From: Bin75 sp965223955
GTDB taxonomy: Bacteria > Nitrospirota > Nitrospiria > Nitrospirales > UBA8639
Reading direction: 5' to 3'
Assembly: GCA_965223955.1 (NCBI GenBank)
Contig: OZ245029.1
Span: forward strand, 1,302,001 to 1,366,000
Length of the DNA: 64,000 bases
Part shown: piece after piece, positions 1-7,962 of the stretch
Layout of the letters: each line of letters opens with the position of its first letter
Position numbering within the stretch: the stretch's first letter is position 1
Translations under genes and position numbers: made by a program
The notes under the pieces: generated by a model
Seen by the model: the letters and a program-made list of their open reading frames with translations, nothing else
The model's database searches: none
What the model was told of the DNA's origin: nothing

Positions 1-244
1 CGATCTCTCTCTTCCGGAACCCAAGACCAAATTGATGGCGAAGACGGTGAGTCAATTGGGGGCGACCGGCACCGTCCTGTTCGTGGTGGGAAAAAACAAT
101 CATGCCGTCTTTCGCGCGACGAGGAATTTGGCTCAAGTGAAAGCCGTACTGCCGGAAGAACTCACGGTTTACGACGTGCTTCGATACGAGACGCTCGTGG
201 TGTTGAAGGACGAATTGCCGAGCGTCCAGGAGTTGTGGGCATGA
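1..244 (+). CDS. rplD: Ribosomal protein L4 (C-terminal part)
   Basis: This is the 3' end of the L4 gene, cut by the window edge; the frame is open from base 2. The visible 80 residues end in the usual L4 tail, with an SVQELWA-type terminus. L4 is a 50S protein lining the exit tunnel and in some bacteria also represses its own operon. Its position directly before rplW matches the S10 operon order. The stop codon overlaps the next start in an ATGA arrangement, so the two are translationally coupled. Confidence 0.93.
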   Translation, partial: DLSLPEPKTKLMAKTVSQLGATGTVLFVVGKNNHAVFRATRNLAQVKAVLPEELTVYDVLRYETLVVLKDELPSVQELWA

Positions 245-534
245 AGCGTGACCCATTTGACATCTTGGTGAAGCCGTTGTTGACCGAGAAAATCACGGGG
301 CTTCAGGAGTCAGCCAACCGGATCGCCTTCGTTGTGCAAAGTGACGTGAATCGAATCGAGGTTCGTCAGGCGGTGGAGTCGGTCCTCAAGGTAAAAGTGA
401 AGTCCGTGAATATCATGAAGGTCATGGGCAAGAAGAAGCGCCAAGGGCGCTATCTTGGAAAACGTCCGGATTGGAAGAAGGCCATCGTCACGCTTCACGA
501 GGGAGAAAAAGTGGAGTTGTATGAAAGTGCTTAG
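241..534 (+). CDS. rplW: 50S ribosomal protein L23
   Basis: L23 sits at the polypeptide exit and is the docking site for trigger factor and SRP. The 97-residue length is normal. The start is set at the ATG in the ATGA overlap with rplD; a GTG two codons upstream is possible but would lie deeper in rplD. The protein shows the family opening (DILVKPLLTEK) and the basic central loop (KVMGKKKRQGRYLGKRPDWKK) that contacts 23S rRNA. It is followed by a 56-base spacer before rplB. Confidence 0.97.
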   Translation: MKRDPFDILVKPLLTEKITGLQESANRIAFVVQSDVNRIEVRQAVESVLKVKVKSVNIMKVMGKKKRQGRYLGKRPDWKKAIVTLHEGEKVELYESA

Positions 535-590
535 GTCGTCACCGTTGAAAACGTTTCTTTCGGGGCCAGAGAAGGAAAAGGTCGCAAGCT

Positions 591-1418
591 ATGCCGAGTA
601 AACTCTATCGTCCAACGTCGCCCGGGCGTCGAGGCATGACGGTTCTCAAGGACAAGACGCTATCGAAAGAGCCGCCTGAAAAGCACTTGACCGCGGCTCT
701 GCCTCGCTCCGGAGGTCGAAATAACTTTGGGCGCATTACCACCAGATTTCGTGGTGGAGGGCATAAGCGCCTGTATCGCATCATTGATTTCAAGCGAAAT
801 AAAGTCGGCGTGCCGGGGAAAGTCGTCAGGGTGGAATACGACCCCAATCGTTCGGCTCGCATTGCGTTGATTGCGTACGTGGATGGGGAAAAGCGGTATA
901 TCCTGGCTCCCGTCGGCTTGTCGGTGGGGGATTCGATTCAGGCCGGCCATGGCTCGGACATTCGTCCCGGAAATGCGCTGCCCTTGTCGTCGATGCCGCT
1001 TGGCACCACCATTCATAACATTGAACTCAGGCCGGGGAAGGGCGCCCAAATAGCGCGGAGCGCCGGTGCTGCCTGTCAGGTGATGGGCCGGGAAGGGCAG
1101 TACGTTCAGGTTCGCTTGGTCTCGGGCGAGATGCGTCGGATTCTGGGAACGTGTCTGGCGACCGTGGGGCAAATCGGAAATCTCGATCACGAGAACGTCA
1201 CTGTGGGGAAGGCCGGTCGTTCGAGGTGGAAGGGTAAGCGGCCCCACGTACGAGGGGTCGTGATGAATCCGGTAGATCATCCGCATGGTGGCGGTGAAGG
1301 GAAGTCCGGGCAGGGGAACCCCCATCCCGTTTCCCCTTGGGGTGTCCCGACCAAAGGGTTCAAGACTCGGAAGAAAAAATTGTCGTCGAAATTCATTATC
1401 TCCAGGCGAAAGAAATAA
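591..1418 (+). CDS. rplB: 50S ribosomal protein L2
   Basis: L2 is the conserved 50S protein next to the peptidyl-transferase centre. The 275-residue length is standard. The N-terminus has the family signature around YRPTSPGRRGMTV. The C-terminal part has the conserved NPVDHPHGGGEG loop, with the histidine thought important for peptidyl transfer. A purine-rich AAGGAAAAGG stretch precedes the ATG. Long open frames on the opposite strand of this gene are compositional shadows. Confidence 0.98.
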   Translation: MPSKLYRPTSPGRRGMTVLKDKTLSKEPPEKHLTAALPRSGGRNNFGRITTRFRGGGHKRLYRIIDFKRNKVGVPGKVVRVEYDPNRSARIALIAYVDGEKRYILAPVGLSVGDSIQAGHGSDIRPGNALPLSSMPLGTTIHNIELRPGKGAQIARSAGAACQVMGREGQYVQVRLVSGEMRRILGTCLATVGQIGNLDHENVTVGKAGRSRWKGKRPHVRGVVMNPVDHPHGGGEGKSGQGNPHPVSPWGVPTKGFKTRKKKLSSKFIISRRKK

Positions 1419-1433
1419 GGAAAACCAGCGACG

Positions 1434-1721
1434 ATGCCGCGTTCAATTCGTAAAGGGCCGTTTGTCGATTCCCACCTCATGGAAAAGGTGGAAAGAATGA
1501 ACGAGTCTCGTGATCTGAAATTAATTAAAACCTGGTCGCGTCGCTCGATGATTATTCCTGAAATGATTGGTCATACGTTTGCGGTGCACAACGGGAAAAA
1601 GTTTCTTCCGGTCTACGTGACGGAAAATATGGTTGGGCATAAACTCGGGGAATTTTCTCCCACCAGGTTTTTTAAGGGCCATGGGACCGCCAAGTCGGAA
1701 AAAGCCGTTCCATTGAAGTAG
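1434..1721 (+). CDS. rpsS: 30S ribosomal protein S19
   Basis: S19 forms a complex with S13 in the head of the 30S subunit and contacts tRNA. The 95-residue product starts with the typical PRSIRKGPFVD segment and carries the conserved TWSRRSMI and HNGKKFLPVYVTENMVGHKLGEF segments (the latter roughly residues 51-73). It lies 15 bases after rplB in the normal order, so it is cotranscribed. Confidence 0.98.
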   Translation: MPRSIRKGPFVDSHLMEKVERMNESRDLKLIKTWSRRSMIIPEMIGHTFAVHNGKKFLPVYVTENMVGHKLGEFSPTRFFKGHGTAKSEKAVPLK

Positions 1722-1755
1722 CGTGGCACGGGTGAAGCATTAGGGAAGGAATCTT

Positions 1756-2103
1756 ATGGCCGAAGCAAAGGCAGTCTTGCGTTACGTCAGAATGACGCCG
1801 CGAAAAATGCGAATGGTCATCGATTTGATTCGGGGACGTAACGTGTCTGAGGCACTGACGATCCTCAAATACTTGCCTAGGGCCGCTGCGCAGGTCGTGG
1901 AAAAGTTGTTGAATTCCGCCGTCGCAAACGCCGGACAACGGGAGTTGGGGGATCCTGAATCTCTGAAAGTCTCAAAAGCTTACGTGGACGGCGGTCCAGT
2001 TTTGAAGCGATTTCGGGCCAGGTCCATGGGTAGGGCGAATCCCATCCATAAGCGAACCAGTCACGTGACTATCGAGGTTTCTCCGATGCAGGGGGATTCC
2101 TAG
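1756..2103 (+). CDS. rplV: 50S ribosomal protein L22
   Basis: L22 lines the exit tunnel and its beta hairpin is the site of macrolide-resistance changes in other bacteria. The 115-residue product shows the N-terminal LRYVRMTPRKMRMVIDLIRG segment and the hairpin region near residues 80-100 (RFRARSMGRANPIHKRTSH). A GGAAGGA-type ribosome-binding site lies just upstream of the ATG. No unusual insert is visible in the hairpin. Confidence 0.98.
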   Translation: MAEAKAVLRYVRMTPRKMRMVIDLIRGRNVSEALTILKYLPRAAAQVVEKLLNSAVANAGQRELGDPESLKVSKAYVDGGPVLKRFRARSMGRANPIHKRTSHVTIEVSPMQGDS

Positions 2104-2155
2104 AGGAAGCGAATGCCAACCGTTTCAATTGGCGGAGCGAGGTAAACCGGGGAAT

Positions 2156-2821
2156 ATGGGACAAAAAACACATCCATATGGTTTTCGGCTGGGGTACACC
2201 AGGACGTGGAATTCACGATGGTATGCCAAAAAAGATTTTGTGAAGTTGCTGCATGAGGACCTGGAAATTCGAAAAACGGTAAAAACCCGGTTGTTTCACG
2301 CCGGCATTTCACGGGTAGAAATCGAACGTTCCGGTGCTCAGGTAAAGGTGATCATTTACACGGCCCGTCCCGGCATTATCATCGGGAGAAAAGGTGCGGA
2401 AGTTGATAAGTTGAAGGCGATGCTGGAGCAACGATATAGTCGTGAAGTCTACGTGACGGTCAAGGAAATCAAGAAGCCGGAATTGGATGCGCAGCTTGTT
2501 TCTGAAAATATTGCCTTGCAATTGGAGAAACGCGTTTCATTTCGTCGTGCCATGAAAAGAAGCGTCGCTTCGGCGCTTCGGTTGGGCGCCCAAGGTATTC
2601 GAGTGTCTTGTGCCGGAAGGTTGGGCGGAAATGAAATTGCCCGGACGGAATGGTATCGGGAGGGCCGGGTTCCGCTTCACACACTCAGGGCGGACGTGGA
2701 TTATGGTTTTGCTGAGGCCCATACGACCATGGGGATTATCGGGGTGAAGGCGTGGATTTATAAGGGCGACGCCGAATTGCCGAACGTCGCGAAAGACGAA
2801 GCTTCGTTGAATTTGCTTTAG
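2156..2821 (+). CDS. rpsC: 30S ribosomal protein S3
   Basis: S3 lies at the mRNA entry tunnel and helps the ribosome unwind mRNA. The start is placed at the ATG giving MGQKTHPYGFRLGY, the universal S3 opening. An in-frame TTG 27 bases upstream would only add a non-conserved stretch. The KH-domain loop is visible as IIIGRKGAEVDKLK at about residues 78-91. Length is 221 residues. It is followed by a 74-base spacer, the widest in this part of the operon. Confidence 0.97.
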   Translation: MGQKTHPYGFRLGYTRTWNSRWYAKKDFVKLLHEDLEIRKTVKTRLFHAGISRVEIERSGAQVKVIIYTARPGIIIGRKGAEVDKLKAMLEQRYSREVYVTVKEIKKPELDAQLVSENIALQLEKRVSFRRAMKRSVASALRLGAQGIRVSCAGRLGGNEIARTEWYREGRVPLHTLRADVDYGFAEAHTTMGIIGVKAWIYKGDAELPNVAKDEASLNLL

Positions 2822-2895
2822 AGAGACGGCGACGTTTGTCGAATGCATGAAAACGTCGGTTCATATTCACTCATAATTTGTGATGAGTCCTGAGT

Positions 2896-3315
2896 ATGTT
2901 AGCTCCGAAAAAAGTTAAGTATAGAAAAGTGCAGAAAGGCAACATGCGGGGGAAGGCCTACCGTGGCGGTGACGTGTCTTTCGGGCAATTCGGGCTCAAG
3001 GTGCTTGAGCCCGGTCGGATTACGGCTCGGCAAATTGAGGCGGCGAGAATTGCGATGACGCGCCACGTCAAGCGTGGCGGAAGAATCTGGACCAGGATCT
3101 TCCCGGATAAGCCGATCACCAAAAAGCCGGCAGAAGTTCGAATGGGGAAAGGAAAGGGGAGCCCCGAGTTTTGGGTTGCCGTGGTGAAGCCAGGTCGTAT
3201 TCTCTATGAAATGGATGACGTATCGAGAAGCGTCGCGGAAGAGGCGTTTCGTTTGGCCGGTCATAAGCTGCCGTTGGCGACAAAATTTGTCGTTCGAGGC
3301 GAATATTCCGTCTGA
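2896..3315 (+). CDS. rplP: 50S ribosomal protein L16
   Basis: L16 organises the A-site region of the 50S subunit. The 139-residue product begins MLAPKKVKYRKVQKG and has the conserved core with GRIWTRIFPDKPITKKPAE and MGKGKGSPEFWVA, which includes the Arg residue hydroxylated in some bacteria. It stands in the normal place between rpsC and rpmC. Confidence 0.98.
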   Translation: MLAPKKVKYRKVQKGNMRGKAYRGGDVSFGQFGLKVLEPGRITARQIEAARIAMTRHVKRGGRIWTRIFPDKPITKKPAEVRMGKGKGSPEFWVAVVKPGRILYEMDDVSRSVAEEAFRLAGHKLPLATKFVVRGEYSV

Positions 3316-3324
3316 GGCACATTG

Positions 3325-3531
3325 ATGGATGTCAAAGCATTACAGGGCATGGAAGCGGAAGAGTTGGTCGGAAAAGTCCATGAGTTGAAGCAGGAATTGT
3401 TTCACCTTCGCTGTCAACATGCCCTTGGGCGAATTGAAAATCCAATGAGAATCCGTCAGGCGCGGAAAGAAGTGGCCAGGGCGAAGACCGTCCTTCGTGA
3501 AAAACAGGTGTCTGGACATTCGAAAAGCTAG
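3325..3531 (+). CDS. rpmC: 50S ribosomal protein L29
   Basis: L29 is a small two-helix protein near the exit tunnel that supports L23. The start is taken at the ATG in TTGATGGATG; the preceding TTG is also in frame. The 68-residue product has the family helix ELVGKVHELKQELFHLRCQ and the basic RIRQARKEVARAKTVLREK segment. It lies nine bases after rplP. Confidence 0.95.
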   Translation: MDVKALQGMEAEELVGKVHELKQELFHLRCQHALGRIENPMRIRQARKEVARAKTVLREKQVSGHSKS

Positions 3532-3543
3532 GATTGACGAAAC

Positions 3544-3813
3544 ATGACTGTAAGACGACAGCGTGCATCATATGGGCGAGTGATTAGCGACAAAATGGAC
3601 AAAACGGTTGTCGTGGCGGTCCCGAGACTGGTGTCGCATGCGTTGTACGGAAAAGTGGTGCGACGGCTCACCAAGCTTAAAGCCCATGATGAAAAGAATG
3701 AATCTCGGATTGGCGACCGTGTGAAAATCGTGGAGACGCGCCCGCTCAGTAAGGATAAACATTGGCGGGTGGCGGCTATTATTGAGCGGGGCGAGCAGAG
3801 CCCGTCGCCGTAA
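3544..3813 (+). CDS. rpsQ: 30S ribosomal protein S17
   Basis: S17 is an early-assembling OB-fold protein of the 30S subunit. The 89-residue product shows the family pattern GRVISDKMDKTVVVAVPRL near the N-terminus and the later GDRVKIVETRPLSKDKHWRV segment. It is located 12 bases after rpmC, in the expected operon order. Confidence 0.97.
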   Translation: MTVRRQRASYGRVISDKMDKTVVVAVPRLVSHALYGKVVRRLTKLKAHDEKNESRIGDRVKIVETRPLSKDKHWRVAAIIERGEQSPSP

Positions 3814-3843
3814 TCGGCGACGCAGGCGCTGCGTGGAGTTCTG

Positions 3844-4212
3844 ATGATTCAAACTTACAGCTATCTTGACGTCGCAGATAATTCCGGCGCCAAAAGTGTG
3901 CGATGCTTTCACGTGCTGGGGGGGACGCGCAGGCGGTATGGAGGTATCGGCGATATCGTGGTGGTGTCGGTTCGAGAGGCGATTCCCAAAGCGTCCGTCA
4001 AGAAAGGCGACGTGGTCAAAGTGGTGATTGTGCGAACGAAAAAAAGCCGGCGTCGTGAGGATGGCTCCTACATTCGATTTGATCGCAATGCCTGTGTCTT
4101 GGTGAATGGTCAGGGGGACCCCGTGGGTACGAGAATCTTCGGTCCCGTTGCTCGGGAATTGAGGAAAAAGAAGTTCATGAAAATCATTTCACTTGCTCCC
4201 GAGGTACTCTAG
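3844..4212 (+). CDS. rplN: 50S ribosomal protein L14
   Basis: L14 bridges the subunits and is the anchor for the silencing factor RsfS. The 122-residue length is standard. The opening MIQTYSYLDVADNSGAK and the internal KGDVVKVVIVRTKK and DGSYIRFDRNACVL segments are diagnostic. It has the usual position after rpsQ. Confidence 0.98.
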   Translation: MIQTYSYLDVADNSGAKSVRCFHVLGGTRRRYGGIGDIVVVSVREAIPKASVKKGDVVKVVIVRTKKSRRREDGSYIRFDRNACVLVNGQGDPVGTRIFGPVARELRKKKFMKIISLAPEVL

Positions 4213-4217
4213 CGCCC

Positions 4218-4580
4218 ATGGGGACTCGAACTGGGACAGGAAGCCGGACGGTGACCAAATCGCGTATTCGCAAGGGCGACACGGTGATCGTGATTGCCGG
4301 ACGGGAGAAGGGAAAGATGGGGAAGGTCTTGCACGTGAATCCACGGACGAGCCGGGTGACGGTGGAAAAACTCAACGTGATTAAGCGGCACACGAAACCC
4401 TCCCAAAAAATCAAGCAAGGCGGTATTTTGGAACGTGAGGCACCCCTGGCGATTTCGAACGTTATGGTGTATTCCCAGGACTTGGGGAAGCCTTCACGTG
4501 TCAAAATCAAGCGATTGGATGATGGGCGGCGGGTGCGGGTCTTGCAGAAAAGTCCGGATGATGTATTGGATAAGGTGTGA
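4218..4580 (+). CDS. rplX: 50S ribosomal protein L24
   Basis: L24 is an assembly initiator of the 50S subunit with a KOW motif, visible here as KGDTVIVIAGREKGKMGKV. From the ATG at 4218 the protein has an 11-residue N-terminal extension before the usual start region. An in-frame GTG at 4251 has a better spaced purine-rich site (CAGGAAG) and would give MTKSRIRKGD, closer to the typical family N-terminus. The true start may therefore be 4251. The stop overlaps the rplE start. Confidence 0.95.
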   Translation: MGTRTGTGSRTVTKSRIRKGDTVIVIAGREKGKMGKVLHVNPRTSRVTVEKLNVIKRHTKPSQKIKQGGILEREAPLAISNVMVYSQDLGKPSRVKIKRLDDGRRVRVLQKSPDDVLDKV

Positions 4581-5179
4581 TGGGTAAAAAAGAAGCCACG
4601 AATAAGCCCGCAACCCCCAAAAAAGCGGCACAGGGTGGACCTCCTCCGCGGTTAAGGGATCTCTACCGGAATGAGGTCGTTCCTCGGATGATGAAGGAAT
4701 TCTCGTATGCCAACCCGATGCAAGTGCCTCGTGTGGAACGGGTGGTCCTGAACGTCGGTATGGGCGAAGCGATTCAAAACGTCAAATTGTTGGATAGTGC
4801 CGTGGCTGAATTGGCGTTAATCACCGGGCAGAAGCCCGTCGTGACCAGGGCGAAAAAAGCCATAGCCGGCTTTAAGCTGCGAGAGGGCATGCCGATTGGC
4901 GCCAAGGTCACGCTTCGCGGAAGCCGGATGTACGAGTTTCTTGATCGCTTGCTGAATATCGGCTTGCCTCGGATTCGAGATTTTCGAGGGGTGTCGCCCA
5001 AGGCGTTTGACGGTCGTGGCAACTATACGTTCGGGTTAAAAGAGCAGTTGACCTTTCCTGAAATTAAATATGATGACGTGGCAGCTATTCACGGTATGGA
5101 TATTACGATTGTCACGAGTGCTCAACGAAACGATGAAGCAAAATCCTTGTTGGCTCATATGGGGATGCCGTTTCGTTGA
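4580..5179 (+). CDS. rplE: 50S ribosomal protein L5
   Basis: L5 binds 5S rRNA and contacts the P-site tRNA. The core is recognisable from RLRDLYRNEVVPRMMKEF onward, with the conserved VLNVGMGEA segment and the C-terminal MDITIVTSA region. Compared with the typical family start the product carries roughly 20 extra N-terminal residues rich in Lys, Pro and Ala. The ATG shares its A with the rplX stop, so the start is fixed by overlap unless a later internal start is used. Confidence 0.97.
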   Translation: MGKKEATNKPATPKKAAQGGPPPRLRDLYRNEVVPRMMKEFSYANPMQVPRVERVVLNVGMGEAIQNVKLLDSAVAELALITGQKPVVTRAKKAIAGFKLREGMPIGAKVTLRGSRMYEFLDRLLNIGLPRIRDFRGVSPKAFDGRGNYTFGLKEQLTFPEIKYDDVAAIHGMDITIVTSAQRNDEAKSLLAHMGMPFR

Positions 5180-5206
5180 ACCCGCGCGATTAAGACGGAG
5201 GCCATT

Positions 5207-5392
5207 GTGGCAAGAAAAGCATTACGGAATAAGGCTGCGGCGGAGCCGAAATTTCCCGTCCGGCAATATAATCGGTGCCCCCTCTGTGGTCGCGTGAGGT
5301 CTTTTTTGCGGCGCTTCCATATGTGTCGGATTTGTTTTCGGCTGCATAGCCTGTGCGGGAATATTCCCGGGGTCACCAAGTCAAGCTGGTAG
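5207..5392 (+). CDS. rpsN: 30S ribosomal protein S14, zinc-binding type
   Basis: This 61-residue protein is the short, zinc-ribbon form of S14. Two CxxC pairs, CPLCG and CRICF, lie 12 residues apart and bind zinc in this class. The start is a GTG with GGAG seven bases upstream. It sits between rplE and rpsH as in other spc operons. The C+ form fits the other zinc-keeping proteins in this window (L36, S4, Adk). Confidence 0.97.
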   Translation: MARKALRNKAAAEPKFPVRQYNRCPLCGRVRSFLRRFHMCRICFRLHSLCGNIPGVTKSSW

Positions 5393-5429
5393 GTCGGCTC
5401 CAGGGTATGAATGATGAGGATATGACGTT

Positions 5430-5834
5430 ATGGGTATGACGGATCCAGTTGCTGATCTTTTTGTTCGCATAATGAATGCCATTCGACGAGGGCATGCGAC
5501 GGTGAACGTTCCAGCCTCCAAGCTGAAGGTCAACGTTCTTGCTGTCTTTAAGGCCGAGGGTTTTATTCATAATTACTCACCCACCACACTTGATGGACAT
5601 CCTGGTCTTCAGGTGGAATTGCGGTACATTCCCGGACGGGAAAAGAAACCCGTGATTGAGCGAATCAAGCGGGTGAGCAAGCCGGGTAAGCGGGTGTATG
5701 TGGGGGCCTTATCCATCCCTCGAGTGCGAGGTGGGTTGGGGGTTGCGGTGCTTTCGACGTCGAAAGGGATTATGACCGACCGGCAAGCCAGACAAAATAG
5801 TATCGGAGGAGAGGTGCTATGCCACGTGTGGTAG
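5430..5834 (+). CDS. rpsH: 30S ribosomal protein S8
   Basis: S8 is a primary 16S rRNA-binding protein and in some bacteria the translational repressor of the spc operon. The 134-residue product has the family N-terminus TDPVADLFVRIMNA, the LSTSKGIMTDRQAR segment, and the characteristic C-terminus GGEVLCHVW. A second ATG lies two codons in, so the exact start is uncertain by six bases. Confidence 0.98.
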   Translation: MGMTDPVADLFVRIMNAIRRGHATVNVPASKLKVNVLAVFKAEGFIHNYSPTTLDGHPGLQVELRYIPGREKKPVIERIKRVSKPGKRVYVGALSIPRVRGGLGVAVLSTSKGIMTDRQARQNSIGGEVLCHVW

Positions 5835-5879
5835 GACCCGGACGAACCGGTTCATCTCAACAAAGAAGTCACGTCAACG

Positions 5880-6419
5880 ATGTCTAGGATTGGAATGAAA
5901 CCAATTGCGCTGGCCTCCACCGTCGAGGTGAAGGTTGAAGATCGGTCCGTTTCCGTGAAGGGACCCTTGGGCCAATTAGGGTGGGAGCTTGACGAGGGGA
6001 TCGACGTCGAGATCAACGAGGGGACGGTCCACGTGGGTAGACGAGGGAATGCTCCTCGTGTCAAAGCCTTACATGGGCTGACCCGCATGGAGCTCTCGAA
6101 TTTGGTCGAGGGAGTGACCAGTGGGTTTCAACGAAACCTGGAATTGACGGGGGTAGGGTATCGGGCACAGGTGCAAGGTCAATTGCTGACCTTAAACGTA
6201 GGGTTTTCGCATCCCGTGACCATGTCGATCCCGGAAGGCGTGCAAGCTTCGGTCGAGAAGCAAACCATGATCTCCGTCAAAGGCATTGATAAACGGCTGG
6301 TGACCCAGACCGCCGCCAATATTCGACGGGTGCGACCGCCTGACGTCTATAAGCAAAAGGGCATCAGGTATGCCGGTGAAATCTTGATCAAGAAAGCCGG
6401 AAAAGCCGGTAAGAAATAG
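5880..6419 (+). CDS. rplF: 50S ribosomal protein L6
   Basis: L6 lies near the factor-binding region of the 50S subunit. The 179-residue product opens MSRIGMKPIAL and carries the two related alpha/beta domains; the second contains GVGYRAQVQGQ and the conserved C-terminal segment PPDVYKQKGIRYAGE. It is spaced 45 bases after rpsH and three bases before rplR. Confidence 0.98.
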   Translation: MSRIGMKPIALASTVEVKVEDRSVSVKGPLGQLGWELDEGIDVEINEGTVHVGRRGNAPRVKALHGLTRMELSNLVEGVTSGFQRNLELTGVGYRAQVQGQLLTLNVGFSHPVTMSIPEGVQASVEKQTMISVKGIDKRLVTQTAANIRRVRPPDVYKQKGIRYAGEILIKKAGKAGKK

Positions 6420-6422
6420 CGT

Positions 6423-6788
6423 ATGAATCAAAAAACACAACGTCGTCGATTGGAACGGCGAAAAGCGCGAGTCAGAAAAAAAGTGCAGGGAACGTCCGGA
6501 CGGCCGAGGCTGACGGTGTTTCGAAGTAATGCGCACATTTATGCCCAAGTCGTTGATGACGTCGCGGGTCTCACCCTGGCTGCGGCCTCATCCATGGACG
6601 GCAGTCTTCGCGAGACCGTGAAGTCCGGTTCTTCGAAGACGGCAGCGCAGGCTGTCGGAAAATTATTGGCCGAACGCGCAAAGGCCGCGAACGTGACCGA
6701 CGTTGTGTTTGATCGGAATGGACGACTGTATCATGGGCGCGTGAAAGCGTTGGCCGACGCGTCCCGTGAATGTGGTCTTGCCTTTTAA
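6423..6788 (+). CDS. rplR: 50S ribosomal protein L18
   Basis: L18 binds 5S rRNA with L5 and brings it into the 50S subunit. The 121-residue product has the basic N-terminal region RRRLERRKARVRKKVQGT, the RPRLTVFRSNAHIYAQVVDD core, and the C-terminal FDRNGRLYHGRVKALADASRE segment. It follows rplF by three bases. Confidence 0.98.
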   Translation: MNQKTQRRRLERRKARVRKKVQGTSGRPRLTVFRSNAHIYAQVVDDVAGLTLAAASSMDGSLRETVKSGSSKTAAQAVGKLLAERAKAANVTDVVFDRNGRLYHGRVKALADASRECGLAF

Positions 6789-6806
6789 CCAAGAGGATGG
6801 CATCCG

Positions 6807-7301
6807 GTGCAAGTTAATCCTGAAGAATTGAACCTCAAAGATAAGTTAATCTCGATTAACCGGGTGGCGAAAGTCGTCAAAGGTGGAAAGAGATTTTCCT
6901 TCAGCGCGTTGGTCGTGGTTGGAGATGGGCAGGGATGGGTCGGCATTGGCAAGGGGAAAGCCACCGAGGTGCCGCCGGCGATTGCCAAAGCCGTGGGGCG
7001 GGCCAAGAAACAACTGCTTCAGGTTCCTTTGAGAAACGGCAGTATCCCCCATGACGTGCATGGGCGTTTTTGTGGGGAACACGTGTACATGAAGCCGGCG
7101 AAAGAAGGAACAGGGATCATCGCGGGAGGGGCGGTCCGAGCTATCTTGGAAATGCTCGGGGCTCACAATATCATTGCAAAAACCTTGGGCCGCGGAAACC
7201 CCTATAACGTCGTGCAAGCCACGTTGGCCGGATTGTCCCAACTCAAGAGCCCGGAAGAGGTCAGGCAACTTCGTCAGGTCCTGAATGGGTCGTCACTCTA
7301 A
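6807..7301 (+). CDS. rpsE: 30S ribosomal protein S5
   Basis: S5 is a fidelity-related protein of the 30S subunit and part of the mRNA helicase site. The start is a GTG, preceded by CAAGAGGATGG. The 164-residue product has the N-terminal double-stranded-RNA-binding-like domain (INRVAKVVKGGKRFSFSALVVVGD) and the GTGIIAGGAVRAILE segment of the second domain. Confidence 0.98.
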   Translation: MQVNPEELNLKDKLISINRVAKVVKGGKRFSFSALVVVGDGQGWVGIGKGKATEVPPAIAKAVGRAKKQLLQVPLRNGSIPHDVHGRFCGEHVYMKPAKEGTGIIAGGAVRAILEMLGAHNIIAKTLGRGNPYNVVQATLAGLSQLKSPEEVRQLRQVLNGSSL

Positions 7302-7324
7302 CGTGGTATATGAGGAGCGGTGTC

Positions 7325-7516
7325 GTGTCTCAATCTCCTGATCGGCTTTCTATTACGCTGAAGCACAGTCCCATCGGACGACACTATAAACAGCGGCTGT
7401 ATTTACAAAGTCTCGGCTTACGAAGGCTCCATCAAACGGTGCAGCGCCCCAAGACGCCCCAGGTGTTAGGGTTGATTCTGAAGGTCAAGCACCTCGTTGA
7501 GGTCGACGGTCAATGA
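7325..7516 (+). CDS. rpmD: 50S ribosomal protein L30
   Basis: L30 is a small, non-universal 50S protein. The start is placed at GTG 7325 because a GAGGAG ribosome-binding site lies seven bases upstream; an ATG at 7310 would bury that site inside the gene. The 63-residue product has the usual ITLKHSPIGRHYKQR and LGLRRLHQTVQRPKTPQVLG segments. Its stop overlaps the rplO start as ATGA. Confidence 0.95.
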   Translation: MSQSPDRLSITLKHSPIGRHYKQRLYLQSLGLRRLHQTVQRPKTPQVLGLILKVKHLVEVDGQ

Positions 7517-7962
7517 AACTCCATCAATTGCAACCCGCACCGGGTTCCAGGAAATCGAAAAAGCGTCTGGGTCGAGGTCCGGGCTCGGGGTTGGGAAAGA
7601 CGGCAGGCAAGGGGCATAAAGGTATGCTCGCCAGATCAGGCAGGGCGAACGTCGCGGGCTTTGAAGGTGGACAAATGCCGCTTGCCAGGAGGGTGCCCAA
7701 ACGAGGATTTCATAATCCTTTTCGGATCGAATTTGCCGTGGTCAATCTCAAAACCCTTTCTGCCCTTGGCGAGATCACGAACGTGACCCCTCAAGTCTTA
7801 TATGAGAAAAGGATCGTCAGGAAGAAGTCAAGGCCCATCAAGATTCTTGGTGTGGGAGAGCTGGACAAGCCCATGACAATTGAAGCGCATAAATTCAGTC
7901 AGTCGGCTCTTCGGAAAATTGAACAAGCGGGCGGACAAGCCAAGGTCATCGGCAGTGCTTGA
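7513..7962 (+). CDS. rplO: 50S ribosomal protein L15
   Basis: L15 is a late assembly protein of the 50S subunit. The 149-residue product has the glycine- and basic-rich N-terminal extension (KKRLGRGPGSGLGKTAGKGHKG) and the conserved FEGGQMPLARRVPKRGF segment. It overlaps rpmD upstream and secY downstream, so translation of this stretch is tightly coupled. Confidence 0.98.
   Translation: MKLHQLQPAPGSRKSKKRLGRGPGSGLGKTAGKGHKGMLARSGRANVAGFEGGQMPLARRVPKRGFHNPFRIEFAVVNLKTLSALGEITNVTPQVLYEKRIVRKKSRPIKILGVGELDKPMTIEAHKFSQSALRKIEQAGGQAKVIGSA

Noticed and set aside
660..1325. Long minus-strand open frame of 221 codons
   Set aside because: It lies entirely inside rplB on the other strand and shows no protein family features; it follows from rplB codon composition.
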